The position numbers were made by a program, and so were the translations under genes. Of a stretch of 64,000 nucleotides of DNA, positions 31,700-42,063 are shown in pieces; the stretch's first letter is position 1, and each line of letters begins with the position of its first letter. The notes beneath the pieces are model-generated. The model saw only the letters and a list, made by a program, of their open reading frames with translations. It did no database searches and was not told the origin of the DNA. The stretch spans positions 75,433,254 to 75,497,253 of the forward strand of contig NC_090729.1 of the NCBI RefSeq assembly GCF_036898095.1, in the 5' to 3' direction. Origin of the DNA: Palaemon carinicauda. Lineage: Eukaryota > Arthropoda > Malacostraca > Decapoda > Palaemonidae.

Positions 31700-34540
31700 T
31701 TGAGGCCTGGGGATTCGGATGTTGCTGCCTCCCCTATAGATCTTCGTCAGGGGCGTGTCTCCTTCTCCTGGAAGTACTCCCGTGACGATTGACAGCTCTC
31801 CAGTTCATTTTAGAACACTCAGGAGGCTCGCCTCCTTGGGTGGGTAACTTTCCTTCCGAGGGAAGTTTTCCTGTCCAGGCTTGAGTTTTTCCCCTTTGGG
31901 GGGTTCTCCTCTTGCCTTTTTTTCGTGCGACTATGCTCTTGGTGCTGAGCGGTCGCACCTGCAGTTACGCTCAAGGGGCTGGGCAACTGCAGGAGCCCCT
32001 CTTCGGAGGATTGCTCTTTTTAGGTCACTGGCTGACCCGTCTCTTCTACGAAGTGTTTCTCTTTCGTTCGCGGGGGAGTACACTCATAGAGACTCCTCTT
32101 CGGAGGACTCTTCTGCTGTTGTTGCTGTTGGCCGCCTTCGCCATAAGGCTCACCGTCCGCTACGTCGTAAGGGCCTCCCATCTCCCTATAAGGGTGCTAA
32201 GAGGCGCCTTTTTGAATCTCCGTATGCAGCTTGCAGCTCCTTCCTCTTTAGATCTCTCCGGGGATCGATCTCCAACGCCTTCCTGACCTTCCGCCCCTGG
32301 TGCAGCTGGACAGCAGTCTAACCTCGTCTTCCGACGGACAATGGTCCCTTCGGGGCAAAGGGTTGCCTCCCACGGGGGTGCTTCCCTTGCGTGTCAGGGT
32401 TCCCCTGCTCTGCAGTGTTAGGGCACAGGCGCTCTCCTCAGTGTTAGTGCACAGGCGCTCTCCTGCTCGTCAGCGTTCTCCTGATCGCTAGCGCGCTCCT
32501 GCTCGTCAGCGTTCTCCTGATCGCTAGCGCTCTCCTGTTCGCCAGCGCTCTCCTGTTCGTCAGCGCTCTCCTGATGATCATCGCCCACTGCTGTTGTTCC
32601 TGTTGTGCGCCCTGCGCGCCATCGGACTCCTTAGATCTCCTGCCCGTCAGAGCGCACCTGCGCTTCCAGTTCCTGATTCGCGCTCAGGATTCCACGCGTC
32701 GCTCTTCTGCTCGCCAGTGATCTCCAGCTCGCCAGTGATCTCCAGCTCGCCAGTGATCTCCAGCTCGCCAGTGATCTCCAGCTCGCCAGTGATCTCCAGC
32801 TCGCCAGCGACCACTGACGCATCAACGTTCGCCTGCTCGTCAGCGATCTCCTTGCGTAAACGATCGCCATCGATCTTCCACGCGTTTCAAGTCCCCTGGA
32901 CACCATCAGTAGCGATCTAGCGCTCGCCTGCTGTGGACGATCTCCGGTAGCTGAGTCTTGTCGTAGATCTTCCTCCTGCTCGCCAGCGCTCACCTTTACT
33001 TCTGTCCTTCTGTGCGCCAGCTTTCTTCAATCACCAGCGCACATCTGCGCGCCCTTTCCTGCCACGCACCAATGGGCGCCAACGGTTTTTGTTTTCTGAC
33101 CGTCCAGGATCGCCTGATTGACAGCTCGCTTCAGCGCTCACCTTCCTGATGCACCTGCGCGCCTTCTGTTTAGCGCGATGCGCGCTAACCATCCCTAGTC
33201 TCTTACGCGTCAGCGATCGCCTACGCGCCCGCGCGATTCTTCGCCTGCGCGCTAGCGTTTTGTTAACGCACCACCGCTCGCCAACGCCCCGTCGCTTGCC
33301 AACGTGCCATCGCTTGCCGACGCGCTATCGCTTGCCAACGCACCTTCACTCGCCTACGGGCCATCGCTCGCCGAGACACGCCATCGCTCGTTAACGCGCC
33401 ATCGCTCGTCAACGCGCCATCGCTCGTCAACGCGCCATCGCCCACCTACGCGCCATCGGTCTCCCGACCGCCTGCGCTCACCCGCGCGACCGCACGGCCA
33501 CATGCCTGCGCACATGCGCTCCAATGTTCGCCCGCGCGCGAACCAACGGTGTTCCGTCGCGCGGACCAACTGTGTTCCGTCGCGCGAACCGACGGTGTTC
33601 CGTCGCGCGAACGCCGGCCCGGTTCCTGCAGTATCCATTGCTCGCCTGCGGGTCATCGCTCGCCTGTGAACTTTCGGATTCCGACCACCAGCTCTCGCCC
33701 TTCCTACCACGCTCGCCCTCCTTCTGCGCTCCCTCGCGCACTTTTGTCTGCGCTCCTGCGTGCCCGCGCATCTGCGCTTCCACGTTCGGCCACGCGCAAA
33801 CCATTGATTTACCATCTCGCGAGCGCCAGGGCGATTGCGACCGCGATTCCCGTCGGGGTTTCGCAACACGGCCAGCCTGGCGAGTCTTCAGGAGCGTATT
33901 TCCAGAACACGGTCTTCACCCCGTAAACGCAGAGCATGGCACATGCAAGAGCAGGAAGAATCTTCAGGGAGGTCTGAGCAACATTCTTCTTTCCAGAACC
34001 TGGGTTAGCCCTTCCTCGTCATTCCCTGGAAGGGTCTTGCCAGGGAGCTTTCCGTTCGAGGTTTCTCCATTGGGCAAGGGGTAACTGGTTTAGCCCTTCC
34101 TCTTCTCCATCTCGTGGAAGGGGCTTACCAGGTCTTTTCCCTCCTCGGATGCGACCCGAGGTTTTGTACAAGGAAGCTCCAGGAAGATCATGGGTACTTT
34201 CCTCCTCTCGGGCTCAAGCACCTTGGCGTTTCGTCGCCAAGTTTCGAACTTGCGGGCAAACTCGATGTTGGAGCATCTAGACGCATTGACCGAGGGCTTC
34301 CTCTCATCCGTGGATGTCGACAAGCTCAGACACACTTCCATCCTTGGGAAGAGCTTGTTTGTGCCCAAGGACAGAGACATGGACAGCGGTTGTGCGGAGG
34401 AAGTCGACTTCTGTTTTCACTCCTCCAAGGCGCTTTCTTCCAGACCCTGCAGGCCTCCAGCGCCTCCTTTCAGCCTCGTCGGCCTAAGTTATCAGACCGG
34501 CTACGGCAGCTAAGACAGGGTGTCCAATAGCAGTCCCCTC
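31700..34540 (+). pseudogene. Gag-like region of DIRS element C (low-complexity, hairpin-rich)
   Basis: No single frame is open, but consecutive frames give an Arg/Ser-rich N-terminus, then SSSEDSS and an Arg/Lys-rich segment near 32100-32210, then long GC-rich imperfect repeats. It ends with GSSTLAFRRQVSNLRAN and EHLDALTEGFLSSVDVDKL (about 34200-34330). That last block resembles the C-terminal Gag of animal DIRS elements. Short inverted repeats are frequent, for example GGAGGC/GCCTCC near 31822-31836 and CTGCAGTT/AACTGCAG near 31960-31994. The repetitive middle offers long chance frames on both strands. Confidence 0.6.
32707..32811. repeat. 18-bp tandem repeat in the Gag-like region
   Basis: Unit AGCTCGCCAGTGATCTCC, about five to six copies, reading SSPVIS on the plus strand and SWRSLA on the minus strand. 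It is one of several minisatellite-like expansions between 32.4 and 33.5 kb, where the words CGCTCTCCTG, CGTCAGCG and CGCCATCGCTCG recur. Confidence 0.9.
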
Positions 34541-34599
34541 CTGTCAGGGACAGATAGCACGGGAGGGAGCGGCAGAGTTCACAAACTCTAGGATTGGCA

Positions 34600-36300
34600 A
34601 TCCCCCCTTGCAGGTCTCACGCTGGGAGGACGCCTAAGGTTACTCATCCGGATAACAGCTTCCCGATGCCGATTCCTGCACGATCTCCGTGATCAGCCAA
34701 GGATATCGCGCCTCGCTCTTACCATCTCTCCGTCTCTGTCAGCGAATTCAGTGTCACTGAACCTCTATGCCATGGGGTCGGCAAGAGTTTTGCCCGTTTG
34801 GGCAGAATGATCCATGCCTTAGGAGAAAGTCCTCCATAGGGTCGTCGACGGCTTCACCCCCCGGCTTCTTCAGTCGATCCTTTCTCGTAGGAAAGCATCT
34901 GGGACGGGAGTTCCGTCGTCGACCTCTCCTCTCTGACCAAGTTTGTCGAACAAACTTCGTCCAGCGTGGAACAGCAGAATCGATCAGACTGGTAACGAGG
35001 CGGCAGGACTCCTTAGGCCCTGGATCGGAAGGACGGGTACTTCCAGTTTCCATTCCATCCATCTTCCAGGAAGCTCTTGGAATTCAGCCTAGACTACAGG
35101 TGTTCCTGCTTAAGATGCGGTGTGGCGATCCCGCCGCGGCATCGCAGGTTTTTCCCCAGAGAATTCTCCCTGCTTTCCTCATGGCCGCTCAGGAGCAGGC
35201 TTCCGCCTCCTTCGCCTTTTGGAGGTCTGGTCAACTCCGGTAGGCACGGGTTCGACCTTCTTCAACGCCGGGACAAGCTTCCGGGTCCTTAGCATGAGTG
35301 AGGGATCATGGTAATTTGCTAGGAGCCTTCTCTACTTCTGCCTCAACATCTGGAGTATCTAGCCATGATATTGAGTCAACGGCCTTACCACGTTGAAAAC
35401 ACCGCTTCTCGTCCGATCAGCGCAGTTAAGCGACGTTGGGTCTGGTCAGTACTTGGATGGGTGACCGCCTGGGGACGCCAGATGCTGTTGCCTCCTTCTC
35501 CGAGCCTTCCCTTCAGTTGACTGTGGCAAGGCTGAGGAGAGTCGCAGTACCTGTTCTCAGTCAAGCCGAGCTTTCAGCCCTACCTTGGAACGTTTCCTGG
35601 GTCTCTTTTCCTCATTGACCCGTCTAAAGTCCCGAACGGTCGCCTCAGGATAAGTTCCCTGTGAGGCGTCCCAAATTCCGGTGGTATCAAAGCAACGATT
35701 AACAGGACTTTCTGGCCCCTATGGGACCAGCAGAACGTTTAGACCTGCAATGGGTGTTGACCTATGGAACCTCTTGATGGGAGTGGATATTCTCGTCCTT
35801 TCCCCACATTTTGATGCTGTTCTCGGACTCGTCAAAGAAAGGGGGGGGGGGGGCCACGTTCCGGTTCAGGCCTATGGTCAGGACCTGAAGGATACCTCTC
35901 CATCATTCAGGCAGGCTTAGGGGCCGTAGTCTGGCCCCTCTACAGATTCTACAGTTCCTGCCGAATCGCTCCATGCGCGACGACTTCATGGTACTGGCGT
36001 ATTCCAACCAGCAAGGGACGCATTTTCATACCTTCGCATCTTGCAGTAAAGATACTGAGATGATCCGAGGTCCTCTCAATACCACTATCGGCTCGCTCAT
36101 TCCGGGCAGAGGAATGTTCTCTCCGACTATCTGAGCCTCGCCTCGCAGATAGAGAGTACCTGGGGGTCTTTGGCCTTTATTAACCAGCAAGTCCTGGCCT
36201 GGGGGACCTGATCGCGACAGCCTGGAAGTTCGAGCTTCCGCTGTTCTTCCCCCCCAGTCTCAGACCCCAAGACTCTTTGGCAAGATGCTTTCCGGTGATG
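34600..36300 (+). pseudogene. RT/RNase H region of DIRS element C
   Basis: Reading across frames recovers DIRS RT blocks. GFFSRSFLVGK lies near 34860-34895. The SLDLQDAYFHIPIHP-like block is decayed to SLDYRCSCLRCGVAIPPRH near 35083-35140. After the 5S-like sequence the thumb and RNase H follow: a FPVRRPKFRWYQSND frame and FSDSS near 35825 in place of FSDAS. The palm YxDD motif is not recovered. The later part (NVLSDYLSR-like, then VSDPKTL and AFPP-like blocks) lies in the first tandem unit. Stops and frameshifts are frequent. Confidence 0.65.
35375..35493 (+). rRNA. 5S rRNA-like sequence embedded in DIRS element C
   Basis: About 119 nt starting GTCAACGGCCTTACCACG and ending GATGCTGTTGCC, colinear with eukaryotic 5S rRNA from its first to its last bases. 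The 3' half is best preserved: AGTACTTGGATGGGTGACC (box C) and CGCCTGGGGACGCC. The box A region reads AGTTAAGCGACGTTGGG. TTCTCGTCCGATCAGCG matches the arthropod-type loop. The usual GGGAACACCGGGTGCTG reads GGGGACGCCAGATGCTG, so it is mutated. The flanks are retrotransposon RT sequence on both sides, with no 5S tandem-array spacer and no clear T-run terminator. It is likely a 5S-derived pseudogene or a captured 5S promoter, not a working 5S gene. Confidence 0.85.
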
Positions 36301-39300
36301 GTGGGACAACATCGACGCCTGCGTCTTCCCACCATTGTTGTCTGTTGAGAATGGGTCTCAACAAGACCAGGTTGTCTGTCAACCTTTCGATGGCCCTGAG
36401 AGCTCCACTGTGACTATACGCGGAACGGTTTCCGGACCCTCTGCTTCCCCTGACGGAACTCCCGGGAGAGCTTCTCCCACGGCACAGGCTACTCAAACAA
36501 CCACACTACAACATCTTTCACGAGCCGTTGCATCGCTTCGGCTTCACGCCTGGAGACACTACGCCTCCTCCTCAAGAAGAGACAACCCGCTACAGTCGCG
36601 GAGCGGAGGTTGCGTCACCTGCGATAGTCATCCGCTGGGGTCTACCAGGCGAAGTGGAGAGTCTTCTGTGGTTGGTGTCGTGGGAGAGATACCTCTTCCC
36701 TTGAGGCCTCTTCTCCAGCAATAACGGAGTTATTGCTTTTCGGCGGGAGGAAACTCCTTTCCGCTCTTGGCAGTGAAGCCTGTCGCTCAGCCTTTCCCTG
36801 GCTTTCAGGCTGAAAGGAGTAGACTTTTTCCTTCCCGCTGGACCTTTCATCGCTCATGCGAAGCTGCGAATGTCCCTGCCCCCAGTCGGAGTGAGACCTC
36901 CTCCATGGAGCATGGTTCCGGTTCCGGTTCAGGCCTATGGTCAGGACCTGAAGGATACCTCTCCATCATTCAGGCAGGCTTAGGGGCCGTAGTCTGGCCC
37001 CTCTACAGATCCTACAGTTCCTGCCGAATCGCTCCATGCGCGACGACTTCATGGTACTGGCGTATTCCAACCAGCAAGGGACGTATTTTCATACATTCGC
37101 ATCTTGCAGTAGAGATACTGAGATGATCCGAGGTCCTCTCAATACCACTATCGGCTCACTCATTCCGGGCAGAGGAATGTTCTCTCCGACTATCTGAGCC
37201 GAGCCTCGCAGATAGAGAGTACCTGGGGGTCTTTGGCCTTTAGTAACCAGCAAGTCCTGGCCTGGGGGACCTGATCGCGACAGCCTGGAACTTCGAGCTT
37301 CCACTGTTCTTCCCCCCAGTCTCAGACCCCAAGACTCTTTGGCAAGATGCTTTTCGGTGATGGTGGGACAACATCGACGCCTGCGTCTTCCCACCATTGT
37401 TGTCTGTTGAGAATGGGTCTCAACAAGACCAGGTTGTCTGTCAACCTTTCGATGGCCCTAAGAGCTCCACTGTGACTATACGCGGAACGGTTTCCGGACC
37501 CTCTGCTTCCCCTGACGGAACTCCCGGGAGAGCTTCTCCCACGGCACAGGCTACTCAAGCAACCACACTACAACATCTTTCACGAGCCGTTGCATCGCTT
37601 CGGCTTCACGCCTGGAGACACTACGCCTCCTCCTCAAGAAGAGACAACCCGCTACAGTCGCGGAGCGGAGGTCGCGTCACCTGCGATAGTCATCTGCAGG
37701 GGTCTACCAGGCGAAGTGGAGAGTCTTCTGTGGTTGGTGTCGTGGGAGAGATACCTCTTCCCTTGAGGCCTCTTCTCCAGCAATAACGGAGTTATTGCTT
37801 TTCGGCGGGAGGAAACTCCTTTCCGCTCTTGGCAGTGAAGCCTGTCGCTCAGCCTTTCCCTGGTTTTCAGGCTGAAAGGAGTAGACTTTTTCCTTCCCGC
37901 TGGACCTTTCATCACTCATGCGAAGCTGCGAATGTCCCTGCCCCCAGTCGGAGTGAGACCTCATCCATGGAGCATGGTTCCGGTTCCGGTTCAGGCCTAT
38001 GGTCAGGACCTGAAGGATACCTCTCCATCATTCAGGCAGGCTTAGGGGCCGTAGTCTGGCCCCTCTACAGATCCTACAGTTCCTGCCGAATCGCTCCATG
38101 CGCGACGACTTCATGGTACTGGCGTATTCCAACCAGCAAGGGACGCATTTCCATACCTTCGCATCTTGCAGTAGAGATACTGAGATGATCCGAGGTCCTC
38201 TCAATACCACTATCGGCTCGCTCATTCCGGGCAGAGGAATGTTCTCTCCGACTATCTGAGCCGAGCCTCGCAGATAGAGAGTACCTGGGGGTCTTTGGCC
38301 TTTAGTAACCAGCAAGTCCTGGCCTGGGGGACCTGATCGCGACAGCCTGGAAGTTCGAGCTTCCGCTGTTCTTCCCCCCAGTCTCAGACCCCAAGACTCT
38401 TTGGCAAGATGCTTTCCGGTGATGGTGGGACAACATCGACGCCTGCGTCTTCCCACCATTGTTGTCTGTTGAGAATGGGTCTCAACAAGACCAGGTTGTC
38501 TGTCAACCTTTCGATGGCCCTGAGAGCTCCACTGTGACTATACGCGGAACGGTTTCCGGACCCTCTGCTTCCCCTGACGGAACTCCCGGGAGAGCTTCTC
38601 CCACGGCACAGGCTACTCAAACAACCACACTACAACATCTTTCACGAGCCGTTGCATCGCTTCGGCTTCACGCCTGGAGACACTACGCCTCCTCCTCAAG
38701 AAGAGACAACCCGCTACAGTCGCGGAGCGGAGGTTGCGTCACCTGCGATAGTCATCCGCTGGGGTCTACCAGGCGAAGTGGAGAGTCTTCTGTGGTTGGT
38801 GTCGTGGGAGAGATACCTCTTCCCTTGAGGCCTCTTCTCCAGCAATAACGGAGTTATTGCTTTTCGGCGGGAGGAAACTCCTTTCCGCTCTTGGCAGTGA
38901 AGCCTGTCGCTCAGCCTTTCCCTGGCTTTCAGGCTGAAAGGAGTAGACTTTTTCCTTCCCGCTGGACCTTTCATCGCTCATGCGAAGCTGCGAATGTCCC
39001 TGCCCCCAGTCGGAGTGAGACCTCCTCCATGGAGCATGGTTCCGGTTCCGGTTCAGGCCTATGGTCAGGACCTGAAGGATACCTCTCCATCATTCAGGCA
39101 GGCTTAGGGGCCGTAGTCTGGCCCCTCTACAGATCCTACAGTTCCTGCCGAATCGCTCCATGCGCGACGACTTCATGGTACTGGCGTATTCCAACCAGCA
39201 AGGGACGCATTTCCATACCTTCGCATCTTGCAGTAGAGATACTGAGATGATCCGAGGTCCTCTCAATACCACTATCGGCTCGCTCATTCCGGGCAGAGGA

Positions 39301-40112
39301 ATGTTCTCTCCGACTATCTGAGCCGAGCCTCGCAGATAGAGAGTACCTGGGGGTCTTTGGCCTTTAGTAACCAGCAAGTCCTGGCCTGGGGGACCTGATC
39401 GCGACAGCCTGGAAGTTCGAGCTTCCGCTGTTCTTCCCCCCAGTCTCAGACCCCAAGACTCTTTGGCAAGATGCTTTCCGGTGATGGTGGGACAACATCG
39501 ACGCCTGCGTCTTCCCACCATTGTTGTCTGTTGAGAATGGGTCTCAACAAGACCAGGTTGTCTGTCAACCTTTCGATGGCCCTAAGAGCTCCACTGTGAC
39601 TATACGCGGAACGGTTTCCGGACCCTCTGCTTCCCCTGACGGAACTCCCGGGAGAGCTTCTCCCACGGCACAGGCTACTCAAACAACCACACTACAACAT
39701 CTTTCACGAGCCGTTGCATCGCTTCGGCTTCACGACTGGAGACACTACGCCTCCTCCTCAAGAAGAGACAACCCGCTACAGTCGCAGAGCGGAGGTCGCG
39801 TCACCTGCGATAGTCATCCGCAGGGGTCTACCAGGCGAAGTGGAGAGTCTTCTGTGGTTGGTGTCGTGGGAGAGATACCTCTTCCCTTGAGGCCTCTTCT
39901 CCAGCAATAACGGAGTTATTGCTTTTCGGCGGGAGGAAACTCCTTTCCGCTCTTGGCAGTGAAGCCTGTCACTCAGCCTTTCCCTGGCTTTCAGGCTGAA
40001 AGGAGTAGACTTTTTCCTTCCCGCTGGACCTTTCATCGCTCATGCGAAGCTGCGAATGTCCCTGCCCCCAGTCGGAGTGAGACCTCCTCCATGGAGCATG
40101 GTTCGGACTCTT
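35868..40112 (+). repeat. 1,062-bp tandem repeat, four copies, inside DIRS element C
   Basis: Copies start at the AGGCCTATGGTCAGG word at 35868, 36931, 37993 and 39055, spaced 1,063, 1,062 and 1,062 bp, with only scattered differences. Each unit runs from the RNase H region, through the RT C-terminal domain (PDPKTL-like), into the N-terminal part of the tyrosine recombinase (VYQAKWRVF-like frame near 36640, 37702, 38764, 39826), and then jumps back to RNase H. The junction is GGTTCCGGTTCCGGTTCAGG, an expansion of a GTTCCG word present at both parental sites. Identical sets of open frames recur in each copy but none is intact. Confidence 0.95.
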
Positions 40113-40730
40113 TAGTCCCTTTAGAGATTTTCTCAAGAACCATTACGTCAGGCCATTGATCGTATTCCGTCTTGAGGGACGGTGCTCTTGCTCACTCTGG
40201 CCTCGGCCAGTGTGTAAGTAATCTTCTTGGTCTCCTACGACTCCGCCCTTTCTAGAGAATAGGGGAAGGCAACATTCAGGTTCGCTCCTGAGTTGTTTGC
40301 TAGACTCAGAATTTTGGGGTCCCGGCCCTTCGGTCCAACTCCTCCAAGATTTTGAGTCACCATTCTGTATCAGATGACCCAAACCTTCTCCTTCTTGCCA
40401 GTAAAGGAATCGAGGGGTTATCTTTGAGAACCGCTGCAGTTTGTCCTCACGTGCAGCCGGGTTGGGAGCACAGGAAGGACACGGGAGAGTCACCAGTATA
40501 CCTCTTCAGCTCGGACTCAAGGACATTCATCTCGACCTGAATCCAGACCTTCCCCCGTCATGTCGCCCTACAGCACGATGTCGGATACATCGCAACGTCC
40601 CTCGCCTTCGAGTAGAACTACTCTGTGACGCAGGTGCTACAAGCTGGAGTCTGGAAGCGTCTAATGACCTTCGCAGCCCGCTTCCTGCAGGACGTGACCC
40701 ACAGGGGTATCGATACGTTTCTATCGCCCT
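39826..40730 (+). pseudogene. Tyrosine recombinase of DIRS element C
   Basis: The last tandem unit supplies the N-terminal VYQAKWRVF block. Unique sequence after 40112 continues with LTLASAS (about 40180-40200, where the first catalytic Arg should follow but a stop is present). Near 40580-40690 comes IATSLAFE, a stop, NYSVTQVLQAGVWKRL and ARFLQDVTH. The HxxR motif appears as HDVG and the catalytic Tyr as Phe (ARFLQD at 40676-40693, versus YYLQD in fragment D). It therefore lacks two or three of the residues needed for recombination. Confidence 0.65.
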
Positions 40731-41228
40731 GTGGTGGCTACACAACAGCTGGTCTAACCTCAGGCTCCTTTTTGGACAGGTAGCAGAAGGTTGAGGGCAT
40801 TATTATCAGGTTTTAGTGTGCATGAACGAAAGAGGTATGTCTGGCCCTTGCTTCTTTCTTCATCGTCCCCTCTACTGGGGAAGCAGCATCCTGGTCTCTG
40901 CATAGCTGACCTCAAACCTCTGCAGGTAAACCATGCTTCCTTGTGTTCCGAGTATTGAGTCAATACTGTCGCGTCCCCCATACCCTGACGAGGTGGTATT
41001 GGGAACGTCCTAACCCAGAGTTCCTTCTGGAACTCCAGGTCAACTGCCTAGGACGGGTCACACTTCTTCCTTCACACACAAGCTTATGTAGGCCACACGT
41101 TTCCTTGCGGAGCAAGTAACTTGTTAGGTGCAGGGACTCCTTTTCTCGAGTGCAACTCACTCGGATTCTGAGTCCCCAGGGGAAAGCCAAAGCCAGTATG
41201 GCTGGGGACTTTCCACCCTTCCTAATGG

Positions 41229-41443
41229 GTAAGTCACCCAATGTAAATAGCGTGGTTTGTATTTCGGTTACGGAACAAATGACAAATTCGGAAGTGAAGC
41301 AGTTCACCGGTGTGCGCGGGGGTAATACACACTCGTTAAATTCTAATGGCTCGCCATTTCAGCTACGCTAAAAGGTAAACCCAATGTAAATAGCTAAGGT
41401 TTGTATGGTTAGGAAAAATACAAATTATCTCCGAATTTGTCAT
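41229..41443 (+). repeat. Internal complementary region and right ITR of DIRS element C
   Basis: 41229-41273 is the complement of the left end and is followed directly by TGACAAATTCGGA, the complement of the right end (TCCGAATTTGTCA at 41430-41442). 41332-41372 complements the second block of the left ITR, and 41373-41443 is the right terminal part. Compared with fragment D (50770-51060) about 100 bp have been deleted after TGACAAATTCGGA. Confidence 0.75.
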
Positions 41444-41694
41444 ATTTTATATCTAGGTTAGGATGTTCCTATTTAGTATTATGCGGGTAATCGGAACATG
41501 TTCTACTTTATATAGGATGTTTTCCTTAAGTCATTGTACTATCTGATCAGGTCGGCATTATACCCGATTTTGGAGGACTAGTTATTGTTTAGAGCAGTTT
41601 AGTCTTCCTGACCTGGTAAGCAATTTACCCGATTATGGAGGGTTAGGCTATACGCTCGTATCACACCATGTTCCTCTCCCTATTTTCCCCTTTT

Positions 41695-41857
41695 TAAATA
41701 TTAAACTTAGCCGGTGAATATATAATAGCTGACGTCTCGGACGGCTCGACAGAAACACAAAAACTCGCGAGCGATCGCCATGAAGGTTGCGGGTGTGCCC
41801 ACCAGCGCCGACTATCGGCCAGATACCGCATATACTTGTAAACAGCTCCAGTTCTTC
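41695..41857 (+). repeat. Left inverted terminal repeat of DIRS element A
   Basis: Runs from AAATATTAAACTTAGCCGG to about CAGCTCCAGTTCTTC and TGTCGG. It is the reverse complement of 48115-48260 with few differences. The outermost 35 bases are again complemented in the internal complementary region at 47974-48009. It contains GCGAGCGATCGCCATGAAGG. Confidence 0.85.
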
Positions 41858-42063
41858 TCTGTCGGTCTTATCGACAAGTTGATTCCGCTCGCTGTTGACC
41901 TTGAGTTTTCGTCATTTTTGGTGAAGTACTTTATTTTGGTTGTTTTGAGCTTTCGCTGTGACGGGTGTTTTTCTCTTCAATTAAAACTCTTGAACCCTTT
42001 TTTGGCTAGTGTTTATTGTTGATGACTTTGGATTTGTTTTGGATTTTTCTCTGATTGTTCAAT

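Larger units (their letters stand above)
30790..41443 (+). mobile_element. DIRS1-like retrotransposon C, degraded and internally amplified
   Basis: The left terminus TTTGTTCCGTAACCG is matched by its reverse complement CGGTTACGGAACAAA at 41259-41273, next to a copy of the right terminus, the hallmark of a DIRS internal complementary region. Between them lie a gag-like region (31.7-34.5 kb), RT/RNase H (34.6-36.3 kb, broken), four tandem copies of a 1,062-bp segment (35.87-40.11 kb) and the end of a tyrosine recombinase (to about 40.73 kb). All domains contain stops. Without the three extra tandem units the element would be about 7.5 kb. A 5S rRNA-like sequence is embedded in the RT region. 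Confidence 0.8.

Noticed and set aside
33354..33869. 171-codon minus-strand Arg-rich frame and overlapping plus frames
   Set aside because: GC-rich tandem words give open frames in several phases on both strands. None matches the Gag blocks found nearby.
35375..35493. A functional 5S rRNA gene
   Set aside because: It is a single copy with substitutions in conserved 3' positions, no evident T-run terminator and retrotransposon sequence on both sides.
35841..35853. Poly-G runs here and at 28893-28908 as regulatory G-quadruplex sites
   Set aside because: Single homopolymer runs do not make a four-run quadruplex motif, and homopolymer length is prone to sequencing error.
36335..39910. Repeated sets of 119-143 codon frames at 1,062-bp spacing as a gene family
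   Set aside because: They are shadow frames of a tandemly repeated DIRS segment. The real phases (RNase H, RT C-terminus, recombinase start) are different and broken.
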